A DNA stretch of 64,000 nucleotides from Aquamicrobium sp. LC103 (GTDB lineage Bacteria; Pseudomonadota; Alphaproteobacteria; Rhizobiales; Rhizobiaceae), in NCBI RefSeq assembly GCF_001014615.2, contig NZ_LBCQ02000001.1, positions 1 through 64,000 of the forward strand, given 5' to 3'. Position numbers and translations under genes: made by a program. Below, piece after piece: positions 1-8,782 of the stretch (its first letter is position 1; every line of letters starts with the position of its first letter). A model generated the notes under the pieces. That model did not search any database. It saw only the letters and a program-made list of their open reading frames with translations, and was not told where the DNA came from.

Positions 1-130
1 TTCGCGCCGGGCTTTTTTCGTCGGGCCGATGGTTTCCCGTTAACATTAACGCAAGGTAAGCGATTGCCGGCACGACGCGCGTGCTAACATTCCCGGACGC
101 TTCGGCGCGCATCGGATTGGGGCTTTCGCG

Positions 131-1240
131 ATGACGCATTTCCGGATTCTGGAGTTCTGGCGGCTTTCGGCGGCGTTGCTGGTGATGGCCTATCACTTCA
201 TGCGCTACGCGCCGCCGGAAACCTTCTACATCAGCGACGGGCTCTATCACCTGCTGCCGCTGATGGAGATGTTCTTCATGATCTCCGGCTTCCTGATCAT
301 GCTGCGCTACGCCGATACGCTGACCACCGAGCGCGGCGCCTACAAGCGCTTCATCCTGCGCCGCTTCGCCCGGCTCTACCCGCTCTATTTCGCCACGCTC
401 GTCTTCTTCGTGGCCGTCGCCGTCGCGGTCAAGCTCGGCTACGTGACCGCGCAATCGCCCGCGCGCTACGATCTCGCGGTCCTGCCGCAGAACATATTGC
501 TGATCCAGGGATGGGGCACGACCGACCTTCTGACCTTCAACTATGTCGCCTGGACGCTCTCGGCCGAATGGTTCTGCTACCTGGCCCTGCCGGCGATCGT
601 GCTCGCCTGGCGGTTCGGCGGCAAGGCCGGTCTCGTCGCGATGGCCGTCATATCGATCATCGCGCTGGAACTCGCGGTTGCCGCGCAGATCATCCCGTTT
701 CCGAGCTGGCTGCGCGCCGACACCTGGGGCGCGTACCGGGCGTTCGCCGATTTCGTGCTCGGCGCGCTGGTGGCGGTCGTGGTGCGCGACAGCAACTGGC
801 AATTGCGCAGCCACGCGCCGGCGTGGATCGTGTTCGGCCTCGCGATCGCCGCCATGGCGACGCTGCAGAACAACTACCTCATCCTGTTCCTGCTGATGGC
901 GTCGATCTTCCTCGCCGCGCTTGCCGAGCGCAACAATCCCGACGGATCGAGGCTGCTGACGCCGCTTCACCCGATCGGCACCGTCTCGTTCGGCATCTAC
1001 CTGATCCACCCGGTGCTGGAAACGACCGTGCTCGCGATCGTCTGGCGCAGGCTCATCGAACCGATGGAAATCATGAGCTTCTTCGTCTTCTGGACCATTC
1101 CGATGGTGATGACGATCGCGGTGGCGCTGCTTTCCTACCGCTATTTCGAGACGCCGGTTTCGAAATATCTCAACGGGCTGCTGATGGCGAAGGACAAGGC
1201 GCCACAAAGTCGTGCCGCCGTCGCAACGCAGCAACCCTGA
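131..1240 (+). CDS. Acyltransferase 3 family membrane protein
   Basis: This 369-residue protein has the alternating hydrophobic pattern of acyltransferase family 3 (OafA/NodX/ExoZ type), about ten membrane segments along its whole length. The N-terminus has the family's early histidine in LLVMAYHF, followed by an arginine-rich cytoplasmic loop ([14 protein letters not shown]) near residues 75-90. Such proteins transfer acetyl or other acyl groups to sugars of surface polysaccharides or glycolipids; the substrate here cannot be read from the sequence. It stands alone upstream of dnaJ on the same strand, with a gap of about 146 bp. The family call is firm; the acceptor is unknown. Confidence 0.85.
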   Translation: MTHFRILEFWRLSAALLVMAYHFMRYAPPETFYISDGLYHLLPLMEMFFMISGFLIMLRYADTLTTERGAYKRFILRRFARLYPLYFATLVFFVAVAVAVKLGYVTAQSPARYDLAVLPQNILLIQGWGTTDLLTFNYVAWTLSAEWFCYLALPAIVLAWRFGGKAGLVAMAVISIIALELAVAAQIIPFPSWLRADTWGAYRAFADFVLGALVAVVVRDSNWQLRSHAPAWIVFGLAIAAMATLQNNYLILFLLMASIFLAALAERNNPDGSRLLTPLHPIGTVSFGIYLIHPVLETTVLAIVWRRLIEPMEIMSFFVFWTIPMVMTIAVALLSYRYFETPVSKYLNGLLMAKDKAPQSRAAVATQQP

Positions 1241-1386
1241 CGATCTTTCAGACGGAAAAGCCGGGTTTAAACCCAGAAAAATGCCGCACTTGCATGGTCG
1301 GCTATGGTATCGGGCGCAAGGATTTACTAAATCCGTGTTCTCTGATGCGTTGCTGCCGGCCGCGATCATGTGAAACACGGAACATC

Positions 1387-2511
1387 ATGAAGCCTGACTA
1401 TTACGAAACACTCGGTGTCTCCAAGGGCGCTGACGAGAAGGACCTCAAGAGCGCTTTTCGCAAGCTCGCCATGCAGTTCCATCCCGATCGCAACCCGGGC
1501 GACCACGCGGCCGAGCACAAGTTCAAGGAAATCAACGAGGCCTATGAGTGCCTCAAGGACCCGAACAAGCGCGCCGCCTATGACCGTTTCGGCCACGCCG
1601 CCTTCGAGCATGGCGGGATGGGAGCCAACGGCTTCGGCGGCGGTGGCGGTGGCTTCGCCGACATTTTCGAGGACATCTTCGGCGACATGATGGGCCGCCA
1701 GCGCCGGTCCACGGGCGGCCGCGAGCGCGGCGCCGACCTGCGCTACAACATGGAAATCTCGCTCGAGGAGGCATTCACTGGCAAGACGGCGCAAATCCAC
1801 GTGCCGGCCTCGCTCGTCTGCGACGAGTGCTCCGGCTCCGGCGCGAAGCCCGGAACCCAGCCCGTCACCTGCTCCATGTGCTCCGGCGCGGGGCGCGTGC
1901 GCGCCTCCCAGGGCTTCTTCTCGATCGAGCGCACCTGTCCGCAATGCCAGGGCCGGGGCCAGACGATCCAGGACCCGTGCGTCAAATGCGCCGGCCAGGG
2001 CCGGGTCACCGAGGAACGATCGCTGTCGGTCAACATTCCGTCCGGCATCGAGGACGGCACGCGCATCCGCCTGGCGGGCGAAGGCGAAGCAGGCCTGCGC
2101 AGCGGGCCTTCCGGCGACCTCTACATCTTCCTGTCGGTGAAGCCGCACGAATTCTTCCAGCGCGACGGCGCCGATCTCTACTGCAAGGTGCCGATCTCGA
2201 TGACGACGGCCGCCCTGGGCGGCTCGTTCGAGGTCGCCACGCTCGACGGCACGCAGACGCGGGTGAAGGTTCCGGAAGGCACGCAGAACGGAAAGCAGTT
2301 CCGCCTGAAGGGCAAGGGCATGCCGGTGCTGCGCCAGCCCAATATCGGCGATCTCTACATCCAGGTCGCGGTCGAGACGCCGCAGAACCTGAGCAAGAGG
2401 CAACGCGAGCTCCTGGAGGAGTTCGAGCAGCTTTCCTCGAAGGAAAACAGCCCGCAGTCGAGCGGCTTCTTCTCGCGCATGAAGGACTTCTTCGAATCCT
2501 TCGGCGAGTAG
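1387..2511 (+). CDS. dnaJ: Chaperone protein DnaJ (Hsp40)
   Basis: Co-chaperone that stimulates the DnaK ATPase and delivers unfolded clients in the cytoplasm. The 374-residue product has all canonical parts: a J domain (1-70) with the HPD motif at 32-34, a Gly/Phe-rich linker (about 75-105), four CxxCxGxG zinc motifs at 145-152, 162-169, 184-191 and 198-205, then the C-terminal client-binding domains. The reading frame is open far upstream, but the protein must start at ATG 1387, where the J domain begins. The upstream neighbour is an acyltransferase; dnaK is not in the window. Confidence 0.97.
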   Translation: MKPDYYETLGVSKGADEKDLKSAFRKLAMQFHPDRNPGDHAAEHKFKEINEAYECLKDPNKRAAYDRFGHAAFEHGGMGANGFGGGGGGFADIFEDIFGDMMGRQRRSTGGRERGADLRYNMEISLEEAFTGKTAQIHVPASLVCDECSGSGAKPGTQPVTCSMCSGAGRVRASQGFFSIERTCPQCQGRGQTIQDPCVKCAGQGRVTEERSLSVNIPSGIEDGTRIRLAGEGEAGLRSGPSGDLYIFLSVKPHEFFQRDGADLYCKVPISMTTAALGGSFEVATLDGTQTRVKVPEGTQNGKQFRLKGKGMPVLRQPNIGDLYIQVAVETPQNLSKRQRELLEEFEQLSSKENSPQSSGFFSRMKDFFESFGE

Positions 2512-2614
2512 CCCGGAGGTTCGTCTACAGCATTTTTGAGACGACGGCTTGCGTCCCCCAATAAGGGGTTTACGTTATGGAATGCGACAATCGCTGTTCG
2601 GGAGACGACATCAC

Positions 2615-3217
2615 ATGGCTTCAGGGCTCCGCCGCTCCATCTCGCGCCGCTTCGACGAGGAGCTGCGCTTTTTCAAGGGATGGATAGACAAGCCTCGCGC
2701 CGTCGGCTCGATAATCCCGACAAGCTCCGTCACCGCGCGCCGCATGGCGTCGGTCATCAATCCGAATTCCGGCCTGCCCGTCCTCGAGCTCGGACCCGGC
2801 ACGGGCGTCATCACCAAGGCCATACTGGAACGCGGCGTGAAGCCCGCCTCGCTCTACTGCGTCGAATATTCGGAGGATTTCGTCCGCCACCTGCGCGGCG
2901 ATTTCCCGGAGGTCAACATCATCCAGGGCGATGCATTCAACCTGAACGAGACGCTCGGCGAGAACCGCGGCCTGCAATTCGACGCGATCGTTTCCGGCGT
3001 CCCGCTGCTCAATTTCCCGGTGGAACAGCGCGTGCGCTATGTCGAGGACCTGCTCGACCGCATCCCGGCGGGGCGGCCGATCATCCAGCTCACCTATGGC
3101 CCGAAATCGCCGGTGCCGGCCGGCCGCGGCAATTACACGGTCGAGCATTTCGACTTCGTCATCCGCAACATCCCGCCGACGCAGCTCTGGATCTACAGGC
3201 GCGGCGCGCGCTCGTAG
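2615..3217 (+). CDS. pmtA: Phospholipid N-methyltransferase-like SAM-dependent methyltransferase
   Basis: The 200-residue protein resembles the Sinorhizobium-type PmtA, which methylates phosphatidylethanolamine stepwise toward phosphatidylcholine at the inner membrane. SAM motif I (VLELGPGTG) is at residues 56-64. The N-terminal stretch KGWIDKPRAVGSIIPTS, just before the Rossmann core, is typical of this family and of related rRNA-dimethylase-like lipid methyltransferases. The frame is open to 2549, but ATG 2615 gives the usual N-terminus. The position between dnaJ and an FMN reductase/pyrF pair is common in Phyllobacteriaceae. A more distant methyltransferase function cannot be excluded. Confidence 0.8.
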   Translation: MASGLRRSISRRFDEELRFFKGWIDKPRAVGSIIPTSSVTARRMASVINPNSGLPVLELGPGTGVITKAILERGVKPASLYCVEYSEDFVRHLRGDFPEVNIIQGDAFNLNETLGENRGLQFDAIVSGVPLLNFPVEQRVRYVEDLLDRIPAGRPIIQLTYGPKSPVPAGRGNYTVEHFDFVIRNIPPTQLWIYRRGARS

Positions 3218-3306
3218 GCGCGCTTGCTCCTGCGCGCCACGATCCGTTTTGACAGCACCGGAACATCGTTTATACCGGGTCCGGATCGCAGCAGGGGCAC
3301 GCCGAC

Positions 3307-3894
3307 ATGACGCCGAAAATCCTCGTCTTCGCGGGATCGACACGCTCGGGCGCCTTCAGCGGCCGCGTCGCCGACGTCGCGCAGAAGGAACTGGCCGTCC
3401 AGGGTGCCGAGGTGACGCGCATCTCGCTCGCCGACTACCCCCTGCCGCTGATGGATCAGGATCTCGAACGCGAGCACGGCGTGCCGGAAAACGGCCTCAA
3501 GCTGGCGCGGCTCTTCGCCGCCCATGACGGCATCTTGATCGCGACGCCGGAATATAACGGCTCGTTTCCGCCGCTCCTCAAGAACGTCATCGACTGGGTG
3601 AGCCGCGTGCGCAAGGACAACGGCAAGCCGCTGCGGCCCTATCCGGGCAGGGCGGTGGCGATCTGCTCCTCCTCGGACGGGCATTTCGCGGGGATCAGGA
3701 GCGCCGCCCATCTGCGCGCGGTGCTGGCCCATATCCAGATGGAGGTGGTCGCGCCGCAATGCTCCATCCCCCATGCCGGCGAGGCATTCGACGAGAACGG
3801 CGATTTCCGCGACGAGGCGCAGCGCCGGCGCATGGCGACGGTCTGCTCGGCGCTGATCGACCGGGCGCGGCAATCTTCGAGAAGCGAGGTGTGA
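3307..3894 (+). CDS. NADPH-dependent FMN reductase family protein
   Basis: A 195-residue flavodoxin-fold reductase. The FMN phosphate loop GSTRSGAFS lies at residues 10-18, and the family signature [18 protein letters not shown] lies near the middle. Members (ChrR, ArsH and azoreductase-like proteins) reduce FMN, quinones or metal ions with NAD(P)H in the cytoplasm. The stop codon is only about 3 bp from the pyrF start, so the two genes are probably co-transcribed. The physiological substrate is unknown. Confidence 0.88.
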   Translation: MTPKILVFAGSTRSGAFSGRVADVAQKELAVQGAEVTRISLADYPLPLMDQDLEREHGVPENGLKLARLFAAHDGILIATPEYNGSFPPLLKNVIDWVSRVRKDNGKPLRPYPGRAVAICSSSDGHFAGIRSAAHLRAVLAHIQMEVVAPQCSIPHAGEAFDENGDFRDEAQRRRMATVCSALIDRARQSSRSEV

Positions 3895-3899
3895 GAGAG

Positions 3900-4589
3900 A
3901 TGAACGCCAGGGACAGGCTGATCGTCGGGCTGGACGTGCCGAGCGTGCGCGAGGCGGAGGCCGTGATCCGCGACCTCGAAGGCACCGTGTCCTTCTACAA
4001 GATCGGCTACCAGCTCGCCTTCGCCGGCGGGCTCGATCTGGCGCGCGAGCTCGCCTCGGGCGGCACGAAGGTGTTCCTCGACATGAAGCTCCTCGACATC
4101 GACAACACGGTCGCCAAGGGCGTCGAGAACATCGTGAGGATGGGCGTGTCGATGCTGACGCTGCACGCCTACCCGAAGGCGATGCGCGCCGCCGTCGGCG
4201 CCGCGAAGGGCTCTGGCCTCTGCCTGCTCGCCGTCACCGTGCTGACCTCGATGGACGAGCAGGACGTGATCGACGCCGGCTACGAGTACGATCCGCGCAC
4301 GCTGGTGCTGCGCCGGGCCGAACAGGCGCAGCAGGCCGGAATGGGCGGCATCGTCTGCTCCGCCAGCGAGGCGGCGGCGGTGCGCAGGATCGTCGGGGCG
4401 GACATGGCGGTGGTCACGCCCGGCATCCGCCCGGCGGGCGCCGAGCACGGCGACCAGAAGCGCGTGATGACGCCGCGCGACGCGATCCACGCCGGCGCCA
4501 GCCACCTCGTCGTCGCCCGCCCGATCGTCGGCGCGGTTGACAGGAAGGCGGCGGCGCTGGCAATTCTCGACGAGATGGAAAAGGCCTGA
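3900..4589 (+). CDS. pyrF: Orotidine 5'-phosphate decarboxylase
   Basis: Catalyses the last step of UMP synthesis, decarboxylation of OMP. The 229-residue protein starts with the expected [10 protein letters not shown] strand and has the catalytic signature [13 protein letters not shown] at about 59-71, with the Asp-Lys-x-x-Asp array at D61, K63 and D66. The C-terminal phosphate-binding part has TPGIRPAG and VVARPI. The His-Pro of the enterobacterial motif (KFHDIPNT) is Leu-Asp here. ATG 3900 follows the FMN reductase stop by 5 bp with a GAGAGA upstream, indicating an operon. A DUF1330 gene follows at 4611. Confidence 0.97.
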   Translation: MNARDRLIVGLDVPSVREAEAVIRDLEGTVSFYKIGYQLAFAGGLDLARELASGGTKVFLDMKLLDIDNTVAKGVENIVRMGVSMLTLHAYPKAMRAAVGAAKGSGLCLLAVTVLTSMDEQDVIDAGYEYDPRTLVLRRAEQAQQAGMGGIVCSASEAAAVRRIVGADMAVVTPGIRPAGAEHGDQKRVMTPRDAIHAGASHLVVARPIVGAVDRKAAALAILDEMEKA

Positions 4590-4610
4590 GCGGCGAAGCG
4601 GGAGGAAGAA

Positions 4611-4904
4611 ATGGCGAAAGGTTACTGGATCGCCCATGTCGAGGTTCGCGACCCCGAGCGCTACAAGGACTATGTCGCGACCGCCAAGCCGGCCTTCGAG
4701 CGGTACGGCGCGAAATTCCTGGCGCGCGGCGGCGCCTATGAGGCGATGGAAGGCAAGGGCCGCGGCCGCAACGTGGTGATCGAGTTCCCTTCCATGCAGG
4801 CCGCGCGCGACTGCTACAATTCGGCCGATTACCAGGCGGCGAAGGCGATCCGCCAGGAAGTGGCCGACGCCGAGATGATCATCGTCGAGGGCTACGAGGG
4901 TTGA
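4611..4904 (+). CDS. DUF1330 domain protein
   Basis: A 97-residue single-domain protein of the DUF1330 (dimeric alpha-beta barrel) family: the N-terminus MAKGYWIAHVEVRDPERY and the C-terminal SADYQAAKAIRQ block are typical. No enzymatic function is established for the family. It follows pyrF by 21 bp with GGAGGAAG just before the ATG, a strong ribosome site, so it is probably the last member of the FMN reductase-pyrF transcript. Its stop overlaps the TTG start of the next gene. Confidence 0.9.
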   Translation: MAKGYWIAHVEVRDPERYKDYVATAKPAFERYGAKFLARGGAYEAMEGKGRGRNVVIEFPSMQAARDCYNSADYQAAKAIRQEVADAEMIIVEGYEG

Positions 4905-5449
4905 CGCAGGCCGAGGCGGCCGGCCTGGAGGCGCCGGCGGGCTACCGGATACGGGCAGACCGCGACGACGACTATCCCGCCCTTCTGAAGGTGGAGAACC
5001 GGGCCGCGCAGCTCTTCCGCGACCATGGCTATCCCGCAATTTCCGATAACCCCTTCGCGAGCGTCGAGGATTTCCGCGCGATGGCGGCGGGCCACACGGT
5101 ATGGGTCGCCGTCACGCCGGACGACGCGCCGGTGGGTTATGCGGTGGCCGGAAGGCTCGGCCGCTTCCTGCATTTGCGCGAGCTTTCCGTCGATCCGGCG
5201 CATGGGCGCAAGGGGCTCGGCGCCGCCCTCGTGCGCGTCGTCCTTCGAGCCGGAAAGGCGGAAGGCGCCGAAGGCGTGAGCCTGACCACGTTCCGCACCG
5301 TGCCGTTCAACGCGCCGTTCTACGAAAAGCTGGGCTTTGCCGAAATGCCGCTCGGCGGCGCGCCGGAGGAGCTCAGATCGACGTTCGAGCGCGAAATGCC
5401 GCCGGAGACGGACCCGTCCGCGCGGGTGCTGATGACTTGTCGTTGCTAG
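4901..5449 (+). CDS. GNAT family N-acetyltransferase
   Basis: A 182-residue GCN5-related acyl-CoA transferase. Motif A (LRELSVDPAHGRKGLGAALV) carries the acetyl-CoA pyrophosphate loop RKGLGA, and motif B ends with NAPFYEKLGFAE. The predicted start is TTG 4901, which overlaps the preceding DUF1330 stop (TTGA), a sign of translational coupling. The acceptor (amine, aminoglycoside or protein) cannot be inferred. Confidence 0.85.
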   Translation: MTQAEAAGLEAPAGYRIRADRDDDYPALLKVENRAAQLFRDHGYPAISDNPFASVEDFRAMAAGHTVWVAVTPDDAPVGYAVAGRLGRFLHLRELSVDPAHGRKGLGAALVRVVLRAGKAEGAEGVSLTTFRTVPFNAPFYEKLGFAEMPLGGAPEELRSTFEREMPPETDPSARVLMTCRC

Positions 5450-5498
5450 GCAGCGGATTCCGCCCGCGGCTCGCCAGAAGGCATTGCGTTCCCGGATA

Positions 5499-5522
5499 TT
5501 GCATTGCAGCAAAAAAAGCTGC
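5499..5522. promoter_or_regulatory. Candidate PhaR-type operator upstream of phaZ
   Basis: TTGCATTGCAGCAA (5499-5512) resembles the TTGC/TGCA-rich sites bound by PHB-responsive PhaR/AniA repressors. It overlaps a perfect GCAGC-A7-GCTGC inverted repeat (5506-5522). It lies 71 bp before the PHB depolymerase start, where such regulation would make sense. Resemblance only; no binding evidence. Confidence 0.4.
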
Positions 5523-5592
5523 TAGTTTTGCGCCATAACATTTCGACCGGCCTCGACGCCTCGCCGCCGCCGGACGAGGTTCCGGAGCGCCG

Positions 5593-6882
5593 ATGCATTA
5601 TCAGCTATACGAACTGAACCACGCAGCCCTGCAGCCCCTGCGGGCCTATTCGGACGCGGTTCGCCTGTTCTACACCAACCCGCTCAACCCGTTCTCGGCC
5701 ACGCCATGGGGACGCTCGGTCGCCGCCGCGGCGGAGCTCTTCGAGCGCTCGACGCGGCGCTACGGCAAGCCGAGCTTCGACCTGCCGACGACGAAGGTCG
5801 ACTTCAAGACCGTCGACGTCACGGAGAAGACCGTCTGGTCGAAACCGTTCTGCAACCTCATCCATTTCGACCGCGACCTGCCGAGGAGCCGCAAGCCGGA
5901 TCCGAAGCTGCTGATCGTCGCGCCGATGTCCGGCCACTACGCCACGCTTTTGCGCGGCACGGTGGAGGCGATGATGCAGCATGCCGACGTCTACATCACC
6001 GACTGGGTGGACGCGCGCATGGTGCCGCTTTCGGAGGGGCGCTTCGACCTCGACGACTATGTCGACTACGTCATCGAGATGCTGCATGCGCTGGGGCCCG
6101 ACACCCATGTGATGGCGGTGTGCCAGCCTTCCGTGCCCGTGCTGATGGCGGCGGCGGTGATGGAAGCGCGCGGCGACGGCTTCGCGCCGGCGTCGATGAC
6201 GCTGATGGGCGGACCGATCGACACGCGGCGCAACCCGACCGCCGTCAACCTGCTCGCCGAGGAGAAGGGGATAGACTGGTTCCGCGAGAACGTGATCATG
6301 CAGGTGCCGTGGCCCAACCCCGGCTTCATGCGCGACGTCTATCCGGGCTTCCTGCAGCTTTCCGGCTTCATGAGCATGAATCTCGACCGGCATCTCATCG
6401 CCCACAAGGACTTCTTCATGCATCTGGTGAAGGACGACGGCGATTCGGCGGACAAGCACCGCGACTTCTACGACGAATATCTGGCGGTCATGGACCTGAG
6501 CGCGGAATTCTACCTCCAGACGGTGGAAACCGTCTTCGTCCGCCACGACCTGCCGCTGGGGCGGATGATGCATCGGGGCGAAAGGGTCGATCCGGCGGCG
6601 ATACGCAACGTCGCGCTGTTCACCGTCGAGGGCGAGAACGACGACATTTCGGGCGTCGGGCAGACCCGCGCCGCGCACGATCTCTGCGTCAACATCCCCG
6701 AGACGATGCGGGCGCACTACCTGCAGCCGAAGGTCGGACATTACGGGGTCTTCAACGGCTCGCGCTTCCGCGCCGAGATCGTCCCGCGCATCGCCGACTT
6801 CATCGCCAGCCGGACGAGGAAGACGGGCGCGAACGCTGCCGCAAGGCCCAAGCCGCGCCTCGTCAGCTCGAAACGGAGCTAG
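5593..6882 (+). CDS. phaZ: Intracellular polyhydroxyalkanoate depolymerase
   Basis: Mobilises stored poly-3-hydroxybutyrate granules by thiolysis or hydrolysis in the cytoplasm. The 429-residue length fits intracellular PhaZ. The N-terminal MHYQLYELNHAALQPLRAY is diagnostic. The active-site Cys that replaces the usual lipase serine is C177, in VCQPSVPV. Candidate Asp and His partners sit in GENDDISGVGQT and GHYGVFNGSRF near the C-terminus. The gene stands alone with a 143-bp upstream region carrying a PhaR-like site. A Lys/Arg-rich tail of about 25 residues follows the catalytic domain. Confidence 0.93.
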   Translation: MHYQLYELNHAALQPLRAYSDAVRLFYTNPLNPFSATPWGRSVAAAAELFERSTRRYGKPSFDLPTTKVDFKTVDVTEKTVWSKPFCNLIHFDRDLPRSRKPDPKLLIVAPMSGHYATLLRGTVEAMMQHADVYITDWVDARMVPLSEGRFDLDDYVDYVIEMLHALGPDTHVMAVCQPSVPVLMAAAVMEARGDGFAPASMTLMGGPIDTRRNPTAVNLLAEEKGIDWFRENVIMQVPWPNPGFMRDVYPGFLQLSGFMSMNLDRHLIAHKDFFMHLVKDDGDSADKHRDFYDEYLAVMDLSAEFYLQTVETVFVRHDLPLGRMMHRGERVDPAAIRNVALFTVEGENDDISGVGQTRAAHDLCVNIPETMRAHYLQPKVGHYGVFNGSRFRAEIVPRIADFIASRTRKTGANAAARPKPRLVSSKRS

Positions 6883-7055
6883 CTTCGCGCCGGCAGCGGG
6901 CGCCGGCATGGCCGTCCGTTGCCTCAACGACACAGTGGGCCAAGCATAACGTCTTTCCACCAATCTGCTTAGGCCCAACTCATTGACTCCACCGGGAAAT
7001 CATCTTTAACGTTTCGTTAACAAACAAAAGAAACGGTGAATGGGGTTTGGGCGAT

Positions 7056-7679
7056 ATGCTTGCCTTGCGGCGGAGATGGCGGCTGTGGCCGCTTTTTGCG
7101 GGGGGACTGCTCGTTGCGGCGGCGACGGGGACCAGCACGGAAGCCTCTTCGACGAGCGGAATGGTGACGGGCGGGCTCACCTCGCAGCCGATCGGCCATT
7201 ACGAGTTCTGCAAGAAATATCCGGCGGAGTGCTCGATCAGGATGCGCGACCGCGGCCCGATGGCGCTGACCGACCGGCAGTGGAGGCTCGCGCACAGGGT
7301 CAATGCCGAGGTCAACCGGGCCGTCAAGCCGATGAACGACATCGACATATACGGCAAGGAGGAGGTCTGGGCCTATCCCGACAGGGGCGTGGGCGACTGC
7401 GAGGACTACGTGCTCGAAAAGCGCCGCAGGCTCAGCAAGCTCGGCTTCTCCCTTTCCAATCTGCTGATCACGGTGGTGCGCAAGCCCGACGGCGAGGGCC
7501 ATGCGGTGCTGACGCTGCGCACCAATCGCGGCGATCTCGTGCTCGACAATCTCCACGACGAGCTGCGCCCGTGGAACAAGACCGGCTACCGTTTCCTCAA
7601 GCGCCAGGCGAGCGACCATACCGGCCGCTGGGTGAGCCTGCGCGAGGAACAGAACATGCTGGTGGGCGCGGTCCAGTAG
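7056..7679 (+). CDS. Bacterial transglutaminase-like cysteine proteinase (BTLCP)
   Basis: A secreted 207-residue protein of the BTLCP family, common in Rhizobiales. An N-terminal signal segment (about 1-30, WPLFAGGLLVAAATG) is followed by the papain-like triad: Cys115 in VGDCEDY, His149 in EGHAVLT and Asp164 in LVLDN. In other bacteria relatives process surface adhesins or act on peptidoglycan-associated proteins; no partner is visible here. ATG 7056 is preferred over TTG 7047 because the signal peptide follows it directly. It converges on the next gene across a 234-bp region in which no gene is seen. Confidence 0.88.
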   Translation: MLALRRRWRLWPLFAGGLLVAAATGTSTEASSTSGMVTGGLTSQPIGHYEFCKKYPAECSIRMRDRGPMALTDRQWRLAHRVNAEVNRAVKPMNDIDIYGKEEVWAYPDRGVGDCEDYVLEKRRRLSKLGFSLSNLLITVVRKPDGEGHAVLTLRTNRGDLVLDNLHDELRPWNKTGYRFLKRQASDHTGRWVSLREEQNMLVGAVQ

Positions 7680-7913
7680 AGAGTTTCCGACAGGACGGAG
7701 CGAACCGCCCGTCGCGGACGACGACATCGAGCGACCGGAGCGCTCCCGCATCTTTTTGCCGCCCGGGCGTCTCCGAGCCTCATCGCGCAACACCGCGACC
7801 GCTGCGCCGGATTCCCGCGAGAGGCGGGAACCCGGACAGGAAGCCGCGCCGTCTCGCGTCGGCTCGCCGGAAGATAGCGGGATCCTGCCCGGAAATTTCG
7901 AAGGCCTCGCGCC

Positions 7914-8504
7914 TCAGGACAGTATCTGGAAGTTCCGCAGGATCCAGGAAATCTGCGCGATCAAGGCGACGCTCACGAACACGAGATGGAAATGCCGGTT
8001 CCTCACGAACATGGCAATGACGGCGAACAGGAACAGCAGGGCCTGACGGATCGGGTATTCCGGACTGAGCGCCAGGAAATGCGCCTTGCCTTTCCACAAG
8101 GTGTCGATGACGTCGGCAACGAAGAGGGCCGCCAGCAGGCCGTAGAACCATTTCTGCCGCGAATGGAAATAGTCCGCAAAACCTCCATATTCCTCCATGC
8201 GGTCCGGAAACAGCAGCGCGCAGATGAAGAAGAACAGCGCCGCGTAGCAGATGATGAAAATATAGAGCTCGAACGTCCATCGATCGATACGCGACAGCGC
8301 GAACTCGAACCACCAGAAATGAATGACGGCGAAGAAGAGGAAGGCGACCCAGCCGAGATGAACCAGATAGACCTGCTCGCGGCCCGGATGCTGGACGAAA
8401 CGCGTCAAGCCGGAGAGCAGGCGCGCGATGCTCAGCCCCATCACCACACCCATGACGACGCGGATGTGGAAGAACTGGTCGGGGTGCAGGATCGGCGTTT
8501 CCAT
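7914..8504 (-). CDS. Hypothetical six-helix membrane protein
   Basis: The 196-residue product is not assigned to a function. Six hydrophobic segments are predicted near residues 14-35, 46-70, 77-99, 118-135, 150-168 and 173-190. The loops contain conserved-looking aromatic and charged groups (HFWWFEFALSRIDRW and DYFHSRQKWFYG). Codon use matches the neighbouring chromosomal genes, so it is probably a real gene. A 278-bp stretch with no visible gene separates it from comM, which lies upstream on the same strand. Confidence 0.75.
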   Translation of the reverse strand: METPILHPDQFFHIRVVMGVVMGLSIARLLSGLTRFVQHPGREQVYLVHLGWVAFLFFAVIHFWWFEFALSRIDRWTFELYIFIICYAALFFFICALLFPDRMEEYGGFADYFHSRQKWFYGLLAALFVADVIDTLWKGKAHFLALSPEYPIRQALLFLFAVIAMFVRNRHFHLVFVSVALIAQISWILRNFQILS

Positions 8505-8782
8505 GATTCAAGTGCTCGGCGTTTATCTTGGGGATCAGCTTCGCTTCATCGCCGGGAGCGGGAAGAACAACTCTTCAGGCCCAAGCGCGACATGGCCTGA
8601 TCTTTCCTGGACGAGGGCGAGCCTTGCGCAAAACCCTTAAAATTCTTCAAACAACCGGGCCATCCAGTCCAAGCGCGGGTCGAAGAACCCGTTGGCTTCA
8701 ATCGCGCGCCCAAGGTGCCGCCGATCGCGCCGGACGATCCGATCGCGGCCGCCATTTGCCCCATCGCCGGGGTTGCCCGCGC

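Noticed and set aside
1-130. Possible terminator tail of a gene left of the window (CCGGGCTTTTTTCG near 7-20)
   Set aside because: Only half of any hairpin could be inside the window, so it cannot be supported; 1-130 holds no gene.
5605-6978. Antisense frame of 457 codons opposite phaZ
   Set aside because: Composition is Arg/His/Val-rich shadow of a well-supported PHB depolymerase gene.
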